From assembly GCA_012934845.2 (NCBI GenBank), contig WNNJ02003654.1, positions 1 to 64,000 on the forward strand: a DNA stretch of 64,000 nt, given 5' to 3'. The stretch comes from Pomphorhynchus laevis (Eukaryota; Acanthocephala; Palaeacanthocephala; Echinorhynchida; Pomphorhynchidae). The notes beneath the pieces were generated by a model. It was not told the origin of the DNA. It searched no databases and saw nothing but the letters and a program-made list of their open reading frames with translations. This document shows positions 24,293 through 36,860 of this stretch, piece by piece (the stretch's first letter is position 1; every line of letters begins with the position of its first letter). Both the position numbers and the translations under genes were made by a program.

Positions 24293-24500
24293 GAAAAAGC
24301 CTACCTAGATAGGGTAGGGTTGACCTATATAGAAGGTAGTCCTACCTTATATATAGGTAGGTCCTACTATACACAGTCCTACCCTATGCCGATAGAACCC
24401 CGGTAGGGTTCTACCGGTATAGGGTAGGGTTCATACCCTTCCTAGATAGGGTATGGTATGAAAGCCTACCAAATACAAAAGCCTACATGGATAGGGTTCC
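24293..24500. repeat. palindromic TAGGG/CCCTA-rich block at LINE end
   Basis: Many interleaved inverted and direct copies of CCTACC, GATAGGGT and GGTAGGGTT. The unit AAAGCCTAC..GATAGGGTT occurs at 24294, 24452 and 24478, and matches the adjoining first-ORF sequence of the LINE (GGGATAGGGTTCCC near 29741). It seems to have been made from LINE sequence. Confidence 0.7.
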
Positions 24501-25080
24501 CATCACTACCCAGGATTTGACTCATATTAGAAATCTGAAATTTGTCAATAAGGGCTTTCTTGTCTTCTTCAAGAGGGAGCAAGGTATATTTGTGAGTTTT
24601 AGTGAAGCCATTATGGGCTTTATATTAATTTCACCAAACTCTCTTAAGTTCTCAGAGAAATAATCAGTATATTTCGTTACGAGGTCAGGGTTTACGAAGG
24701 AAACTTTCACCTCACCGGGAAATAACTTGACTGTATTGAATCGTACTTTATTTTTGTACCTGATCACGAAATCTCTAAAAAACGTGTTATACAATTATTC
24801 TCTCTGAATTGGTCTAGTTGTTTTTATAATAATCAAATTTTTCATTTTAGGGTTGGGGGAAGTACCTCCCCATCACTTGAAGTAAACAGAACGTTACTAT
24901 CCTTTTGTACCGGACGATTCTTTGGAGAATATCCCAAACTTACCTCTTTATCTGCTTGAAAAATTTTGAAATTTGCACCAGAAATTGAAAGCTTTGATAG
25001 CTCCGACATGTGTTGCTGAAATTTACTAATAATAATAAAGATTTTATTAAAAATACAACCGTATGTGGAAAACATTTCGT
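24485..25080 (-). pseudogene. second LINE copy: short leader frame and start of first ORF
   Basis: 24842-25075 encodes a leader frame starting MSELSKLSISG and ending SDGEVLPPTLK. It stops at TGA overlapping the next ATG (ATGA). The following frame, KNLIIIKTTR and then NTFFRDFVIRYKNKVRFN to ASLKLTNIPC, matches the N-terminal part of 29406-30089 (SLKVSNLPC). It is cut off at the repeat block. Confidence 0.6.
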
Positions 25081-25426
25081 CAAAAAAAATAGAATATATA
25101 GGCGAAAATCAAAGGATTAGTACTACAGACGTAGGCCAGCGGTCTTATCGCATGATCTCCATACCTCCCTTCTGTTCGAACACATCACCACCTTCAAAGC
25201 TTTGTTCTTCAAGTTTGAAGGAGCCTTCCAATGCCCGTCTTCTTAAGGGACTTACGCTTACGAATTGCACACCGCAGCCAAGGCCATCGCGGGTGAGACA
25301 CCTTCGGAACTTAGCAGAGAAGTTTAGTGGTACCATATTGGCTTCGTAGTCGGCATTATTTTCTTTTGAATTTCCAACATGTTACTGTATCAGTGAAACA
25401 ACCACAATCGGAAGCCTCAAGCCTTT

Positions 25427-26362
25427 TTAGAACCATTCTTTTTTCCACACTATACAGTGGTAATTTTCAGAATCGTTGTTGTCCTCCATCAGCGTTATAG
25501 TCGCAAGGTAGTAATTCCCATAACCGTTGCAGTCTATGATTCTGTTATCTGATAGAACATCAATTACACCGACAATATTAAAGGTATCTACAGTGTCAAC
25601 CTCTGAACTATAATCCCAGATGTCCTCACAATGCTGATCACTGTCGTTTCTAATTCTGCTATCACTAAGAGCATCATCACACTCTCTTTCGGTTTCGATT
25701 CTGTTATCAGACAAGTTTTCAGATCGTTCATCTGCATCATCGATAGATCCCACGTCCTTCATCAGCGCTATAGTCCCATGGTAGTCATTCCCATAACCGT
25801 TGCAGTCATTGCTTCTGTTATCTGATAGAGCATCAATTAAACCGGCAATATTAAAAGTATCTACAGTGTCAACCTCTGAACTATAAGCCCAGGTGTCCTT
25901 ACAATCTGCATCACTGTCGTTTCCAGTTCTGCTATCAATAAGAGCATCATCACACTCTCTTTCAGTTTTGATTCTATTATCAGACGAGTCTTCAGATCGT
26001 TCATCTGCATCGTCGATAGATCCCACGTTGATTCCTCCATGAACATATACAGTGCCATCACTGCCCTCGATAAATACTTCATCACAATCGTAACCTATGA
26101 ATCCTTGGAAGTTGACTTCGACATGGTCAATGTAAAAACGCAAAACACCCTTCGAATTAAGAAAATCCAACAAGAAATGTTTAAGAGAGCGATCCAAGCG
26201 TTCAGAAAAATCCTCTCGATCATCCACGGTATCCCACTGACAACTGTCCAGCGTTGGCCATATCTTTATGAACAATTCATAAGCAAAATTCATTCGACCA
26301 GCTGCCTCCATAGTTAGTTTCTTAAAGTTACTTACAAATTCTTTTGAAGCTCCAACGTGCAC
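25427..26362 (-). CDS. 311-residue acidic protein with internal duplication, unrecognised
   Basis: An intact frame in the leader of the second LINE copy. Residues 1-110 contain MNFAYELFIKIWPTLDSC and LRFYIDHVEVNFQGFIGYD. After that a unit of about 91 residues is repeated, each starting VGSIDDADERSE and containing TERECDDAL, SSEVDTVDTFNI and DCNGYGN. The unit is rich in D, E, S and N. There is no signal peptide or membrane segment. It may be a host exon carried by the element or an extra element gene; the near-complete element upstream lacks it. I do not recognise the family. Confidence 0.5.
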   Translation of the reverse strand: MHVGASKEFVSNFKKLTMEAAGRMNFAYELFIKIWPTLDSCQWDTVDDREDFSERLDRSLKHFLLDFLNSKGVLRFYIDHVEVNFQGFIGYDCDEVFIEGSDGTVYVHGGINVGSIDDADERSEDSSDNRIKTERECDDALIDSRTGNDSDADCKDTWAYSSEVDTVDTFNIAGLIDALSDNRSNDCNGYGNDYHGTIALMKDVGSIDDADERSENLSDNRIETERECDDALSDSRIRNDSDQHCEDIWDYSSEVDTVDTFNIVGVIDVLSDNRIIDCNGYGNYYLATITLMEDNNDSENYHCIVWKKEWF

Positions 26363-26432
26363 AAATTGTCAGTTTTTTTTTCACATGAAATTTACTGTTT
26401 TTTCTCACTTTAAAATATCGCAAGGGAAACAA

Positions 26433-26457
26433 TAAATAAATAAATAAATAAATAAAG
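26433..26457 (-). repeat. (TTTA)n tail of LINE
   Basis: About six TTTA units on the minus strand mark the 3' end of the near-complete element. The leader of the second copy starts within about 15 bp. Confidence 0.7.
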
Positions 26458-26562
26458 ACTTCCTTAACTACACAAAAAAAGAAAAAGAAACATGCAATAA
26501 ACCAGATCAGACACAACAACAGAAAGTCAGTAACTCTTCAGTCTTCTAACTCTTTTCTTCTT

Positions 26563-29022
26563 CTATGGCCTCAGGTCCAGGGGGATCTGAGCCCCCCAAC
26601 CGATCCAACACGCCGCCTTCCGACTGAACCACCCGGGGTCTTTCACCCCCCGAAGAATCCAATCGGCGCGGACTATGCTGGGTAAACGAGAGACGAGGAG
26701 CTTAAGAAACCTTAGCCTTTGCTCTGGGGGACGTCCTCTTGAGAAGAAGACAAGTCCCGAGATAGCCCAGGTACCCCAAAGGCGCACCTGGGTTTTCCCT
26801 TTCAATGACAGATGCTGAGCCCGTTTCAGGGCCCACCTAGCTTTCTTCAGGATACGTTTGAGTCTATCCAGCTCAGCTTTCGCCGACCAGTTCACCGTAA
26901 CGGTGAACCCCAGGTATTTTACTCGACTTGTGAAGGTGGGAAGTGGTTCAGAGGCAAATATAGAGGAGAGCGCAGAAAGTGCTAATCTCTTAAGTTTTTG
27001 CTTTGTTGCAGGAGTGCCATGAAAGACAACCGGCTGCGATTTAGCTGAGTTTAAAATAAGATTGGATATGGGTAACTGATCTTTTAATCTTAAAAAGAAA
27101 CGGCTGATGTCAGAGACTACGTCTTTACACCTGTGTCCAGTGAACAGTGCTGTGGTGTCATCAGCGTACACCACAAGACGTTGTTCGCGTTTAAATATTT
27201 TGAATAGTTTAATAGAGGCAGCAAGATATAAGATAGGAGAAAGTGGGGATCCTTGAGGTACACCCGTAATAGGGTAGAACTGACGCGCATTAGGGTCGTC
27301 TTCATAGTAAAATCGCTTGGTAAACAACAGGATCTCCACTATGTTCACAATTCTCACAGGCAACCCGAGGGAACTGAGAGAAGAGATCATAAAGGAAATA
27401 TAGACGCGGTCAAATGCAGCAGAAAAGTCAAGGAAAACAGCCAGAACTAAACGATGGCTAATATCCTGGCAAAACTGTATCACTTCACCTACTTCTAAAT
27501 AGACCGAGCGATTTTTGACGAACCCATGAAAACCTGGAGGGATCAAATTACGCCTACTTAAATGGTCGCGGATTTTACGCGCAAGCGCTTTTTCGTAAAT
27601 CGAAACGAGGGCATTTTGAATCGAAATGCGTCGCAGATCTTTAGGGCATGGGCAGGATTTTTTCTTAGGAATAAAAACACGCTTACTAATATTGATGCCT
27701 GCTACATCAGATGGGGAGGCTAAAAGCATTGTGACGGCCACCTCTCTTCTCTGATCAGCTGTCAAAAGCTGACAGACCCGAGAAGAAAGTGGAGCGACGG
27801 ATTTGGAGGTGCCCGGAAGTGGACCCCAGGAGTTAAGGATATCCGTAACAGATGGATCCCTACTCCTGAAGTTACACCAAGGCTGGATTGGTTGAGGTGA
27901 TTGAGTGGCTCCATAGTTGTGTAGGACTAGTGACTCCTCTAAAACTTTATCAAGGCCTACATTCCATATCCAACCCAATGCTCTATCCTTCCAACAAACA
28001 AACTTCTCCTTCTTGAAAATCTTCCAAAAGGAAGACTGAGAAGGATTAAGGCGAGCGATACTCGTCCTATCCATACTCAGCTGGAACCTGTATCTAGTGC
28101 TCCAGTATTCATTCGAGAGGGCCTGTTTGGCGGAAGCAGAGAGATTAGGGAGGTTCAGTAATTTTGCTAGGACCTTGAGTTTTGTCGGAGTGGGATTGTA
28201 TATACGACCTTTATAGGTAGTCGATAGAATCGCGGTAGCTTGCGAAAAGAGGTAGGTATTAAATTTGGTCAAACTCTCATTTCCTATTAAGGGAAAGAGT
28301 TGGATAGCCGCTTGAAAGAGGGCCACTCTGATCGGATCAAAGTGAAACCTCCTTCGAAGCAACATATCTTCCTCAATCCTCCAACGAATTAGGTCATGAG
28401 AGGTGGACAATTGCTGGCGCGACTGCTCCGTGCAGAGGGGTTTTAACAACCACCTCGAGTGAAGCAGTAAAATGTCGAGGATAGAATTTGTTGATGTGCA
28501 ATGAAAGGTAGGTGACGGGGGTTTGTGAATAACATAACCATTCCTAGCTCTGCGAAGTGCTGCATTGATCCAACGACCAGTTCTGTCGTTGAAATCTCCA
28601 AGTAACATGTCATAACCGCTGCCAATAATACTATCCAGGAGGTCACGGTTCTTGTGAATTTCCCCTGGACGGATGTAGACATTGGCTAGACTTATGCGTT
28701 TACCGTTCTTACTGAGTGAAACTACTAAACAAGAAAGGGCTGGACATGAGTAGTTTAATAGGAGGGAGGACCTTAAGGAGCACTTAACTAAGGTCAAGAG
28801 TCCTTGAGATTAAGAGGAGTGAGGTGGGGTTATGTACGGAGTATAGTGGGAACAAATATGCTTTGGGATAAATCGAGTAATGTCCTGGGGGAGACGGATA
28901 GACCGCGTCTCCTGAAGGACTATAACATCTGCATATCTACCAGATAGAAGTCTAAGGGCGGAAGCACCTTCCGAGTTCCACTGAAGGATATACAGTGAAA
29001 AAGGCTCACGAGTACACTGCAT
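26563..29022 (-). CDS. LINE endonuclease-reverse transcriptase (second ORF)
   Basis: One reading frame of about 820 codons, broken by a single in-frame TAA at 28810-28812. The N-terminus is an AP-type endonuclease: LYILQWNSEG, VIVLQETR, MLLGDFNDRTGRW and TSHDLIRW (the SDH motif in altered form). The reverse transcriptase follows: RRISIQNALVSIYEKAL, AVFLDFSAAFDRV (motif A), GVPQGSPLSPILY (motif B) and LVVYADDTTALF (catalytic YADD). There is no RNase H. This layout fits the jockey/CR1 side of non-LTR elements. It nicks target DNA and copies its RNA there. More decayed relatives lie at 8217-8716 and 54.4-59.9 kb. Confidence 0.9.
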
Positions 29023-29055
29023 TGTGATGGATTAGTTGGATGGGGGATTGTCTAC

Positions 29056-30089
29056 CTAGACAAAGCTCGGTGCAGGAAGGTTGCCCTTCCCACCACTAGC
29101 CCCCTCCAAGGAAGGTACTTGCCCCTGGGCAGTATCTTCATTTCTCCTATTAGTCTTCTGTTGAATTAGCTTCCCAATCTTGAGCGGGGGAACGTCATGG
29201 GCTGAAGCCCCTCTCTTTTTCGACTCCGGAACCGAGGAAACAGGAAGCACAGGATTAGTCCCGATAACGGTTAGGATGGAGCGTACTAACTCCTCCATCT
29301 GCCGAAGAGCATTCGAAGTCTTTAAGTCGATAATCTGTAGAATGTCAGTGTCACCCATACGTGGAGCTGCAGCGACCGCGAAGGACTTGGCCGGATTGGG
29401 CGGTTTCAACAAGAATAATTGTCTATATTCTTTGAATAGAGAGCATTTCCTGCTCCAAGCAGGATGGCACCCCCCCCCGCAATTCGAGCAGGAAAGGGGG
29501 CCTCGCAGCGATCGGTAGTTGTAAGAGAAGGACAGCTGGTGGAGCTACAGACCCCACACGAAAGGGTCCCACTGCAGCTGGAGGCCCAGTGTCCCCATTT
29601 GTGACACCGGCTGCAGTGGGGATAGGTCAGATCATCCCTCTCTGTGATCGTGAATTTAATATTAAAACCCATAAATGGATTCGACGTAGAATTAGACAGG
29701 GATTCAGCAATATTTACTGGAGCATTGCAAAAGCCAACCGGGATAGGGTTCCCGTCCTTACCCCGGATTGACCTCAGATTGGTGACCTTGAATTTTGCCA
29801 TAAAAGAACGTATATCTTCTTCTTCCATTGAACAGGGAAGATTTGAAACTTTTAGCGATGCTAGGATAGGCTTGGATGAAATTTCACCATATTCAGCTAA
29901 ATTGGCGGAGAAGTACTCCATGTAGTTTGCGGCAAGGTCATTCGAGACAAAAGAGATCTTCACCTCCTCAGGGTGTAACCTAACAGAGTTAAATAGAACC
30001 CTGTTCTGAAACTGTTTGGTGAAGGATCTCAAAAATTCGTTGTAGAGATCGTGTTTTTTAGTCGGTTTTTTAACTTTAATTATTAGCAA
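29056..30089 (-). CDS. LINE gag-like first ORF
   Basis: Two overlapping frames, 29406-30089 and 29056-29412, make up the first protein, so one frameshift is present. The first contains SFVSNDLAANYMEYFSANL and a zinc-knuckle region (CSRCHKWGHWASSC then CGVCSS), which binds the element RNA. The second has a helix-prone stretch and a lysine-rich C-terminus. The same zinc knuckle occurs in the decayed copy near 58150 (HCNQCHFWGHWRSNC). The frame as read begins at a TTG just after a short leader frame ending DGEVLPP. Confidence 0.75.
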
Positions 30090-30538
30090 ATTCTTTAATT
30101 TAGGAATGGGGGAAGCACCTCCCCATCACCTGATACCATAGAAAAATTACTAACCTTGTTACTTGGATCTGTAGTTAAATTTACCTTTAATTTGTCTTTT
30201 TTTTGTAGGAATATCGTTGATTTTTGAATGATTTTTGCTGCTATCCTTTGAAAGCTCCGACATTACTTGTACATTGTTCATTTGCTCCAGTGAAATACTA
30301 AGTGCTTTTTTTCAAGGGAAACATATACAGCACGGTATAGTGTAAAGGGATAGGCTGCAATAAAATAAACACTATGAAAACTCAATATCATAAAAATCCG
30401 TATGCTGTCATGTATGGGATGCAACATCGTGCATTACTATCTTTACGACGGATCCATGAAAGATTGAAGTGCGCCCATATAACATTTAGCTTTATTGTGT
30501 CGATTATATATGGAGACAAGCATGAAAGAAAATTTACA

Positions 30539-32981
30539 ACTGTTCAAGCAAATTACAATCTTATACACATACAAATCAAATCCTTTTACGGAATCTGCAA
30601 TATTAACAATTTCCGGGATCTCAAGATACTATTTAAAGATTACTACAGCTTTACCAGATTTAACAGCTTAAACACACAATTAAAATTTGTTTAATCCTTA
30701 CAATTAAACACACAATCGAATACATATGATCTCAAAAGTGTCAGCCAGTCAACAGAAGAAAAGTGGCATCTGCCCAGTTTGTCTTCGGCAACTCAGTTTG
30801 ACATCAGGATGCTTCGTCTACAGCCACGGACCACATGGCAGCCAATGTCCTGGATCGGGTTGTGTCCCTCATCGGTTGGTTATAGCGCAAGCTTCGCTAA
30901 CGGACTTCAGCAACATGTGCCTAGCTGGTAGAGTCCCGGCAACTATGAAGCCAGTCTTGCACGGTGCATCGTTATGTGCACTAGCAAAGAAGGACGGAGG
31001 TGTCAGACCTATCTATATCGGTGGGCTTCACACTCCGCCGTCTTGTATCGAGGGCCGCCTGTCGCGCTGTGAAGGACAAGGTAGTCGCGAAATTGGCACC
31101 ATATCAACTTGGCTTCGGTTTCAATACGGAGCACAGTCAGTTCCACACGCAACTCGCCGCTATCTAGCGAACATTCGCAAAAGATAGGCTATATTGAAAA
31201 TCGCTTTCGCAAACGCTTTCAACACTCTGAGCCGCGATGCAATGTTGACAGTAATAGGCGGAGAGCTACCGGAGCTGTATCCATACCTGTCCAGCTGCTA
31301 CTCCAGCAAATCGTTCCTACGTTTCGGCCAGTACACGTGTTTTCTCAGACGAGGGACCACAGCAATGCGATCTATTCGGCCCGCTGCTCTTCTGCCTGAC
31401 TGCCTTGACACTGAAAAACGCATCAAGTCCGAGTGCAATATCTGGTACATGGATGATGCCACATTAGGTGGTGATGTGAACACGTTGCTCCCAGACTGGA
31501 ATATGTTGACGGCGCGGGGAAAGGAGATGGAACTCGTCATCAATATTGGCAAGTGTGAGCTCATTACTGACGACAACGATATTAGAAGTTTTAAGGCAGT
31601 CGCTCCAGACGTTAAGCACGTCGACCCAGCATCAGCAATGTTACTTGGAGCACCAATCGGATGTGAGAAGAGCGTGGACAAGACATTGGAAATAAAACTG
31701 CATGAATTACAACGCATGTCTAGCCGGCTATCGCTTCTATACGCTCACGATGCGCTGTTCCTGCTAAAAAACTGATTTGCGATACCGAAGACGATGTTCA
31801 CCCTATGCAGCGCGCCATGCTACAGGAAAAAGCTGTTGATTGAATACGACAACGTAATTCGGTCGTGGTTGCAGTCCGTCCTCAATATTGCGTTGTCCGA
31901 TAGGGCATGAAACCAGGCATCACTACCGGTTGCTAACGGCGGACTCGGCATCAGGAGAGCGACGGATATTGCTCTACCGGCCTTCCTATCATCAGTCGCC
32001 GGGTCGCAAACACTCATAACTCGGATCCTGCCAGTGCGACTAAATGACTACTGCGGTATCAGCGAATCGACATACACTACTGCAGTGACCGAATTTAGTC
32101 TCGAGCGGGTTTCATGCCATTCAAACCGTCTTTCGCTACAGAACAGAAATTCTGGGATACTCCGTTGGTTACTGTCCAGAGAGCGAAGGTGTTTTCAGCT
32201 GCACTTGACCAGGCGAGCAAAGCGCGTCCAATTGCGGCTAATGCACCTCATTCCGGGGCATCCTTCACACACGTCCCTGTTCGTCGCTCGGCACAAGACT
32301 TGACGACCTGTCACTACGCATCGCCATTGCCTTGCGCCACGGTGCCCAAGTCTGTCTGCCACATGTATGTGTCTGTGGAGCGGATGTAGACGCCAGAGGA
32401 CGACATAGGCTCAGATGCCACAAGTCCATCGGCAGACTGTCACGCCACAGCGCAGTTAACGATCCCATCAAGCGTGTACTGATGTCGGCAGAAATCCCAT
32501 CGCGTCTGGAGCCGAAATCACTGGCGCAACATGATGACAAGCGGCCGGATGGATTGTCACTGACTCCATGGTCAAGTGGCAGGTGTTTGGCTTGTGACTT
32601 CACCTGCTCTGACACCTTGGCACCGAGTCATCTAAATACAGCTGTGCCCGCATCGGGAGCGGTTGCCAGTGGAGCAGAGGACAAGAAACGCAGCAAATAC
32701 GTCGGCCTGACACCGATCTACAATTTTGTGCCAGTCGCCGTGGAAACGCTTGGTGCGTTGGGCCCAGAGGCGAAAGGCCTATTGCACGAAATAGGTTGGC
32801 GGATAGCAGCAGTGACCGGAGAGCGGCGGTCCACGGATTTCTTGCTGCAGAAGCCGAGCGTTGCCATCCAACGCGGTAACGCTAGTTGCGTTCTGGGAAC
32901 GGTTGAGGGGACAAGTGATAAACAAGATTTAGACACAATTTATTATTTGTATTTTTTTTTGAAAAATATTTCTTTGTGTTT
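30539..32981 (+). mobile_element. LINE with C-terminal restriction-like endonuclease, broken
   Basis: Flanked by a 10-bp target duplication AGCATGAAAG (30529-30538 and 32982-32991). Reverse transcriptase parts lie in several frames: the AFANAFNTLSRD region (motif A, about 31203), PQQCDLFGPLLF (motif B) and IWYMDDATLGG (motif C, about 31440). The C-terminal part has the zinc finger CVCGADVDARGRHRLRC and KRPDG. Several frameshifts break it. The 5' 190 bp show no frame. A 3' fragment of the same family is at 8717-9010. Confidence 0.85.
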
Positions 32982-32988
32982 AGCATGA
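32332..32988 (+). CDS. C-terminal zinc finger and PD-(D/E)XK-type nuclease of the LINE
   Basis: An open frame of 218 codons, the best preserved part of the element. It carries the C-X-C...H-X4-C finger (CVCGADVDARGRHRLRC), then KRPDGLSLTPW and CDFTCSDTLAPSH, the RPD..D pattern of restriction-like LINE endonucleases, then VETLGALGPEAKG and VAIQRGNASCVLGT. Such nucleases cut the target for reverse transcription. The frame runs a few codons past the insertion end. Confidence 0.75.
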   Translation: MRHGAQVCLPHVCVCGADVDARGRHRLRCHKSIGRLSRHSAVNDPIKRVLMSAEIPSRLEPKSLAQHDDKRPDGLSLTPWSSGRCLACDFTCSDTLAPSHLNTAVPASGAVASGAEDKKRSKYVGLTPIYNFVPVAVETLGALGPEAKGLLHEIGWRIAAVTGERRSTDFLLQKPSVAIQRGNASCVLGTVEGTSDKQDLDTIYYLYFFLKNISLCLA

Positions 32989-33176
32989 AAGCATTTAAAT
33001 GATATCATAAAAGCAAATTCTGCCATTTAACTGAAAAGCGACGAAGAAAAATGAAATTGATTATTAATTAAATGGATTACTTTAGTAAATTGTAACTTTT
33101 ATGTTTTTATCTAATACCGAAAAAGCTAAAATATTTCAAACAAACAAAGTTGATCATTAACTTTGTTATTTTTTAG

Positions 33177-33808
33177 AGATCTGAGTAATAATCGAATTTA
33201 CCATCTTAATCTGCGATTTTCGTATTTATTTGACACAATTATCTCTATATCAATGTTGGTTCAATAATCTAAGTTTGCTAAATCGGATTAAATATATTTT
33301 AGGAACATGTCAGGAAACATGGAAAGTCTTTATGCTGCATGCTTTTTCTTTAACAGTCGTGAAACGTGAGTGCAAATAAATAACTCTTAATTTTACAGAA
33401 TAATATTCAATATCGACATAATTATTGCTAGTAATGATTTTATCAGATGTCATTTTCAATATATATTTAAAAATAGTTTTTATTGTTAAAAATAAAGAAT
33501 AAAACATCGATTTATTTAAAGTTGATACACACTAATATTTACTGAAATTACATTATTACAAGAATAATATTGTAAGCATTTAACTGAACCCTTCATTTGC
33601 TTAATTAAGTAAAAATTTGTCAAATAAAGTCGATTTGTCCACTAAATTACTTACAATTTATTACCTATGCAAGTTTTTTATATACTTTTAAACTAATATG
33701 CATACAATAAATATTATATTGCAAGCATTTCTAAACTAGGCTGCTGGTCAGAAATAATCGTTTCGAAGAATGTAGTACATCAATGAATTATTCTTTTCCC
33801 GTCACAAG
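33177..33808 (+). CDS. LRR gene C, last three repeat exons
   Basis: Exons 33177-33254 (DLSNNRIYHLNLRFSYLF, weak GTTGGT donor), 33303-33365 (NMSGNMESLYAACFFF, GTGAGT) and 33740-33808 (LLVRNNRFEECSTSMNYSF, GTAAGG). The first intron is only 48 nt. All boundaries are phase 2, and they join in frame to the cap exon at 35936. Confidence 0.7.
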
Positions 33809-33878
33809 GTAAGGCAATCATTTTCTTCAGTAATTAATATATATTAAATAGAGAAATTTATTTTAAGTTTTGACATAC

Positions 33879-34036
33879 ATATTTGTTTAAGCGATGTATT
33901 TTATATGATATAAGTTGATAATTGCAATTTGAATGTGTTAACTTTTTATTAAAAGCCATATTTGTTTAAGCGATGTATTTTATATGATATAAGTTGATAA
34001 TTGCAATTTGAATGTGTTAACTTTTTATTAAAAGCC
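33879..34036. repeat. 79-bp unit repeated twice
   Basis: Two adjacent near-identical 79-bp units beginning ATTTGTTTAAGCGATG; a partial third unit lies at about 34279. Confidence 0.85.
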
Positions 34037-34055
34037 AGATATATATATATATATT

Positions 34056-35560
<1,505 letters not shown>

Positions 35561-35935
35561 AATTTTAAAAATATTCATATAACCTGTATTAACTAATGCT
35601 AATTTATCGACATTAATACTAATAGGATTAATTATCTACTATCCAAATAATAGTAATTATAATAGTAATTATAATTATAATTATAAACATTGTCTATTAT
35701 CAGATAAGTTATCAGAAAATTACTAATTCTCAAAAGCAAGTACACGGTTGCTAAGCTGCTTAAAACATAATTATTGCAAATAAAGAATTATACTAAATAC
35801 ATTTAATACTTGATTTTTATCAACTTTAAATTATAAATTTTATTTTTTTTATCTCTGTGGCTTACTTTGTATTACAACTTAAGCTTTTACATTTTGCCCT
35901 TATTTCAGCTATTTTGAATATTATTTTCTGTTTAG

Positions 35936-36303
35936 CATCCGGATTAATGGCAATAAATGTGATGGTGTTGATCCAGAATTATGTGTCATCAGACATTGAA
36001 ATCAGTTGAACAGAAAGCGCATACCTATTTTATTGATAATTTGATTTCAACCGCTCATGTTTTTAATGCTTTGTGACTATTACATATATTATAAAGTATT
36101 TGTTATTTCAAGATTCGTGCTAGTAAAAACACTTTTTTTGTAGTTATGTTTTCTATCTCTGTGGCTTACTTTGTATTACAACTTAAGCTTTTACATTTTG
36201 CCCTTATTTCAGCTATTTTGAATATTATTTTCTGTTTAGCATCCGGATTAATGGCAATAAATGTAATGGTGTTGATCCAGAATTATGTTTTATCAGACAT
36301 TGA
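35936..36303 (+). CDS. LRR gene C terminal cap exon, two usable copies
   Basis: 35936-35999 and 36240-36303 both follow TTCTGTTTAG, start in phase 2 and encode IRINGNKC(D/N)GVDPELC and a stop after RH. NGNKC...C resembles the N-P-x-C...C start of an LRR C-terminal cap. The copies differ at two residues. They lie in a tandem duplication (35848-36080 and 36150-36440), so either could end the transcript. Confidence 0.7.
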
Positions 36304-36860
36304 AATCAGTTGAACAGAAAGCGCATACCTATTTTATTGATATTTGATTTCATCTTATGACAACCGCTCATGTTTTTTGATTTCATCTAATGACAACCGC
36401 TCATGTTTTTAATGCTTTGCGACTATTTAATAGAATATTTGTAATTTCAAGATTTGTGCTATTCAGTATTTGTTATTTCGAAGCCAATAACAATATCAAA
36501 CAACATTTGAAGATCAAATACATGTATTAACTCAATTTTCAATATATTTTGAATTTCCTTGTTGTATACCACTAAACAAAAACAGAATTCTAGAATGCTA
36601 GCATGTACACGGTTGCTAAGCTGCTTAACAGCAAAAGTTATTGTAAAAAAATTTAAAGAATAAAAAATCATTAGAAACATTTTCTAGAAAATTTGCCAAA
36701 TAAAGATTTAAATGAAAATTTTTTATTAATTTGAAAAATATTTACTGAAAAATTTACAATAAATCGATAAAGTAATTTTTTATCTACTGCGGAACATTTA
36801 GATCAAAAAAATCATAATTCTAATTATCATCTATAGTAATCAATACTATTTTCTGGTTAG

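Larger units (their letters stand above)
24293..30317 (-). mobile_element. jockey-like LINE, head-to-tail dimer
   Basis: On the minus strand a near-complete element (30317 to about 26420: leader, gag-like first frame, endonuclease-reverse transcriptase frame, TTTA-repeat tail) runs straight into a second, 3'-truncated copy (about 26420 to 24500: leader with a 311-residue frame, then the start of the first frame). The whole lies within one 23-bp target duplication, so it inserted as, or became, a single unit. Confidence 0.75.
21125..33050. repeat. tandem duplication of an LRR intron and exon, second copy interrupted
   Basis: 21400-22640 matches 23280-24292, then 30318-30538, then 32982-33050 in order. 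The second copy is split by two LINE insertions. Matching landmarks include AACCGCTATAATTTCTAA, ACGTCTCATTCCTCAACTTG and GACGGATCCATGAAAGATT. The left copy serves as the empty-site reference for both insertions. Neither copy shows a clear gene outside the LRR exon; minus-strand frames (such as 23760-23999) are not recognised. Confidence 0.8.

Noticed and set aside
24293-24500. TAGGG repeats as an interstitial telomere
   Set aside because: Units are irregular, palindromic and match neighbouring LINE code; there is no TTAGGG array.
31298-31717. 139-codon minus frame
   Set aside because: Shadow of the LINE reverse transcriptase on the plus strand.
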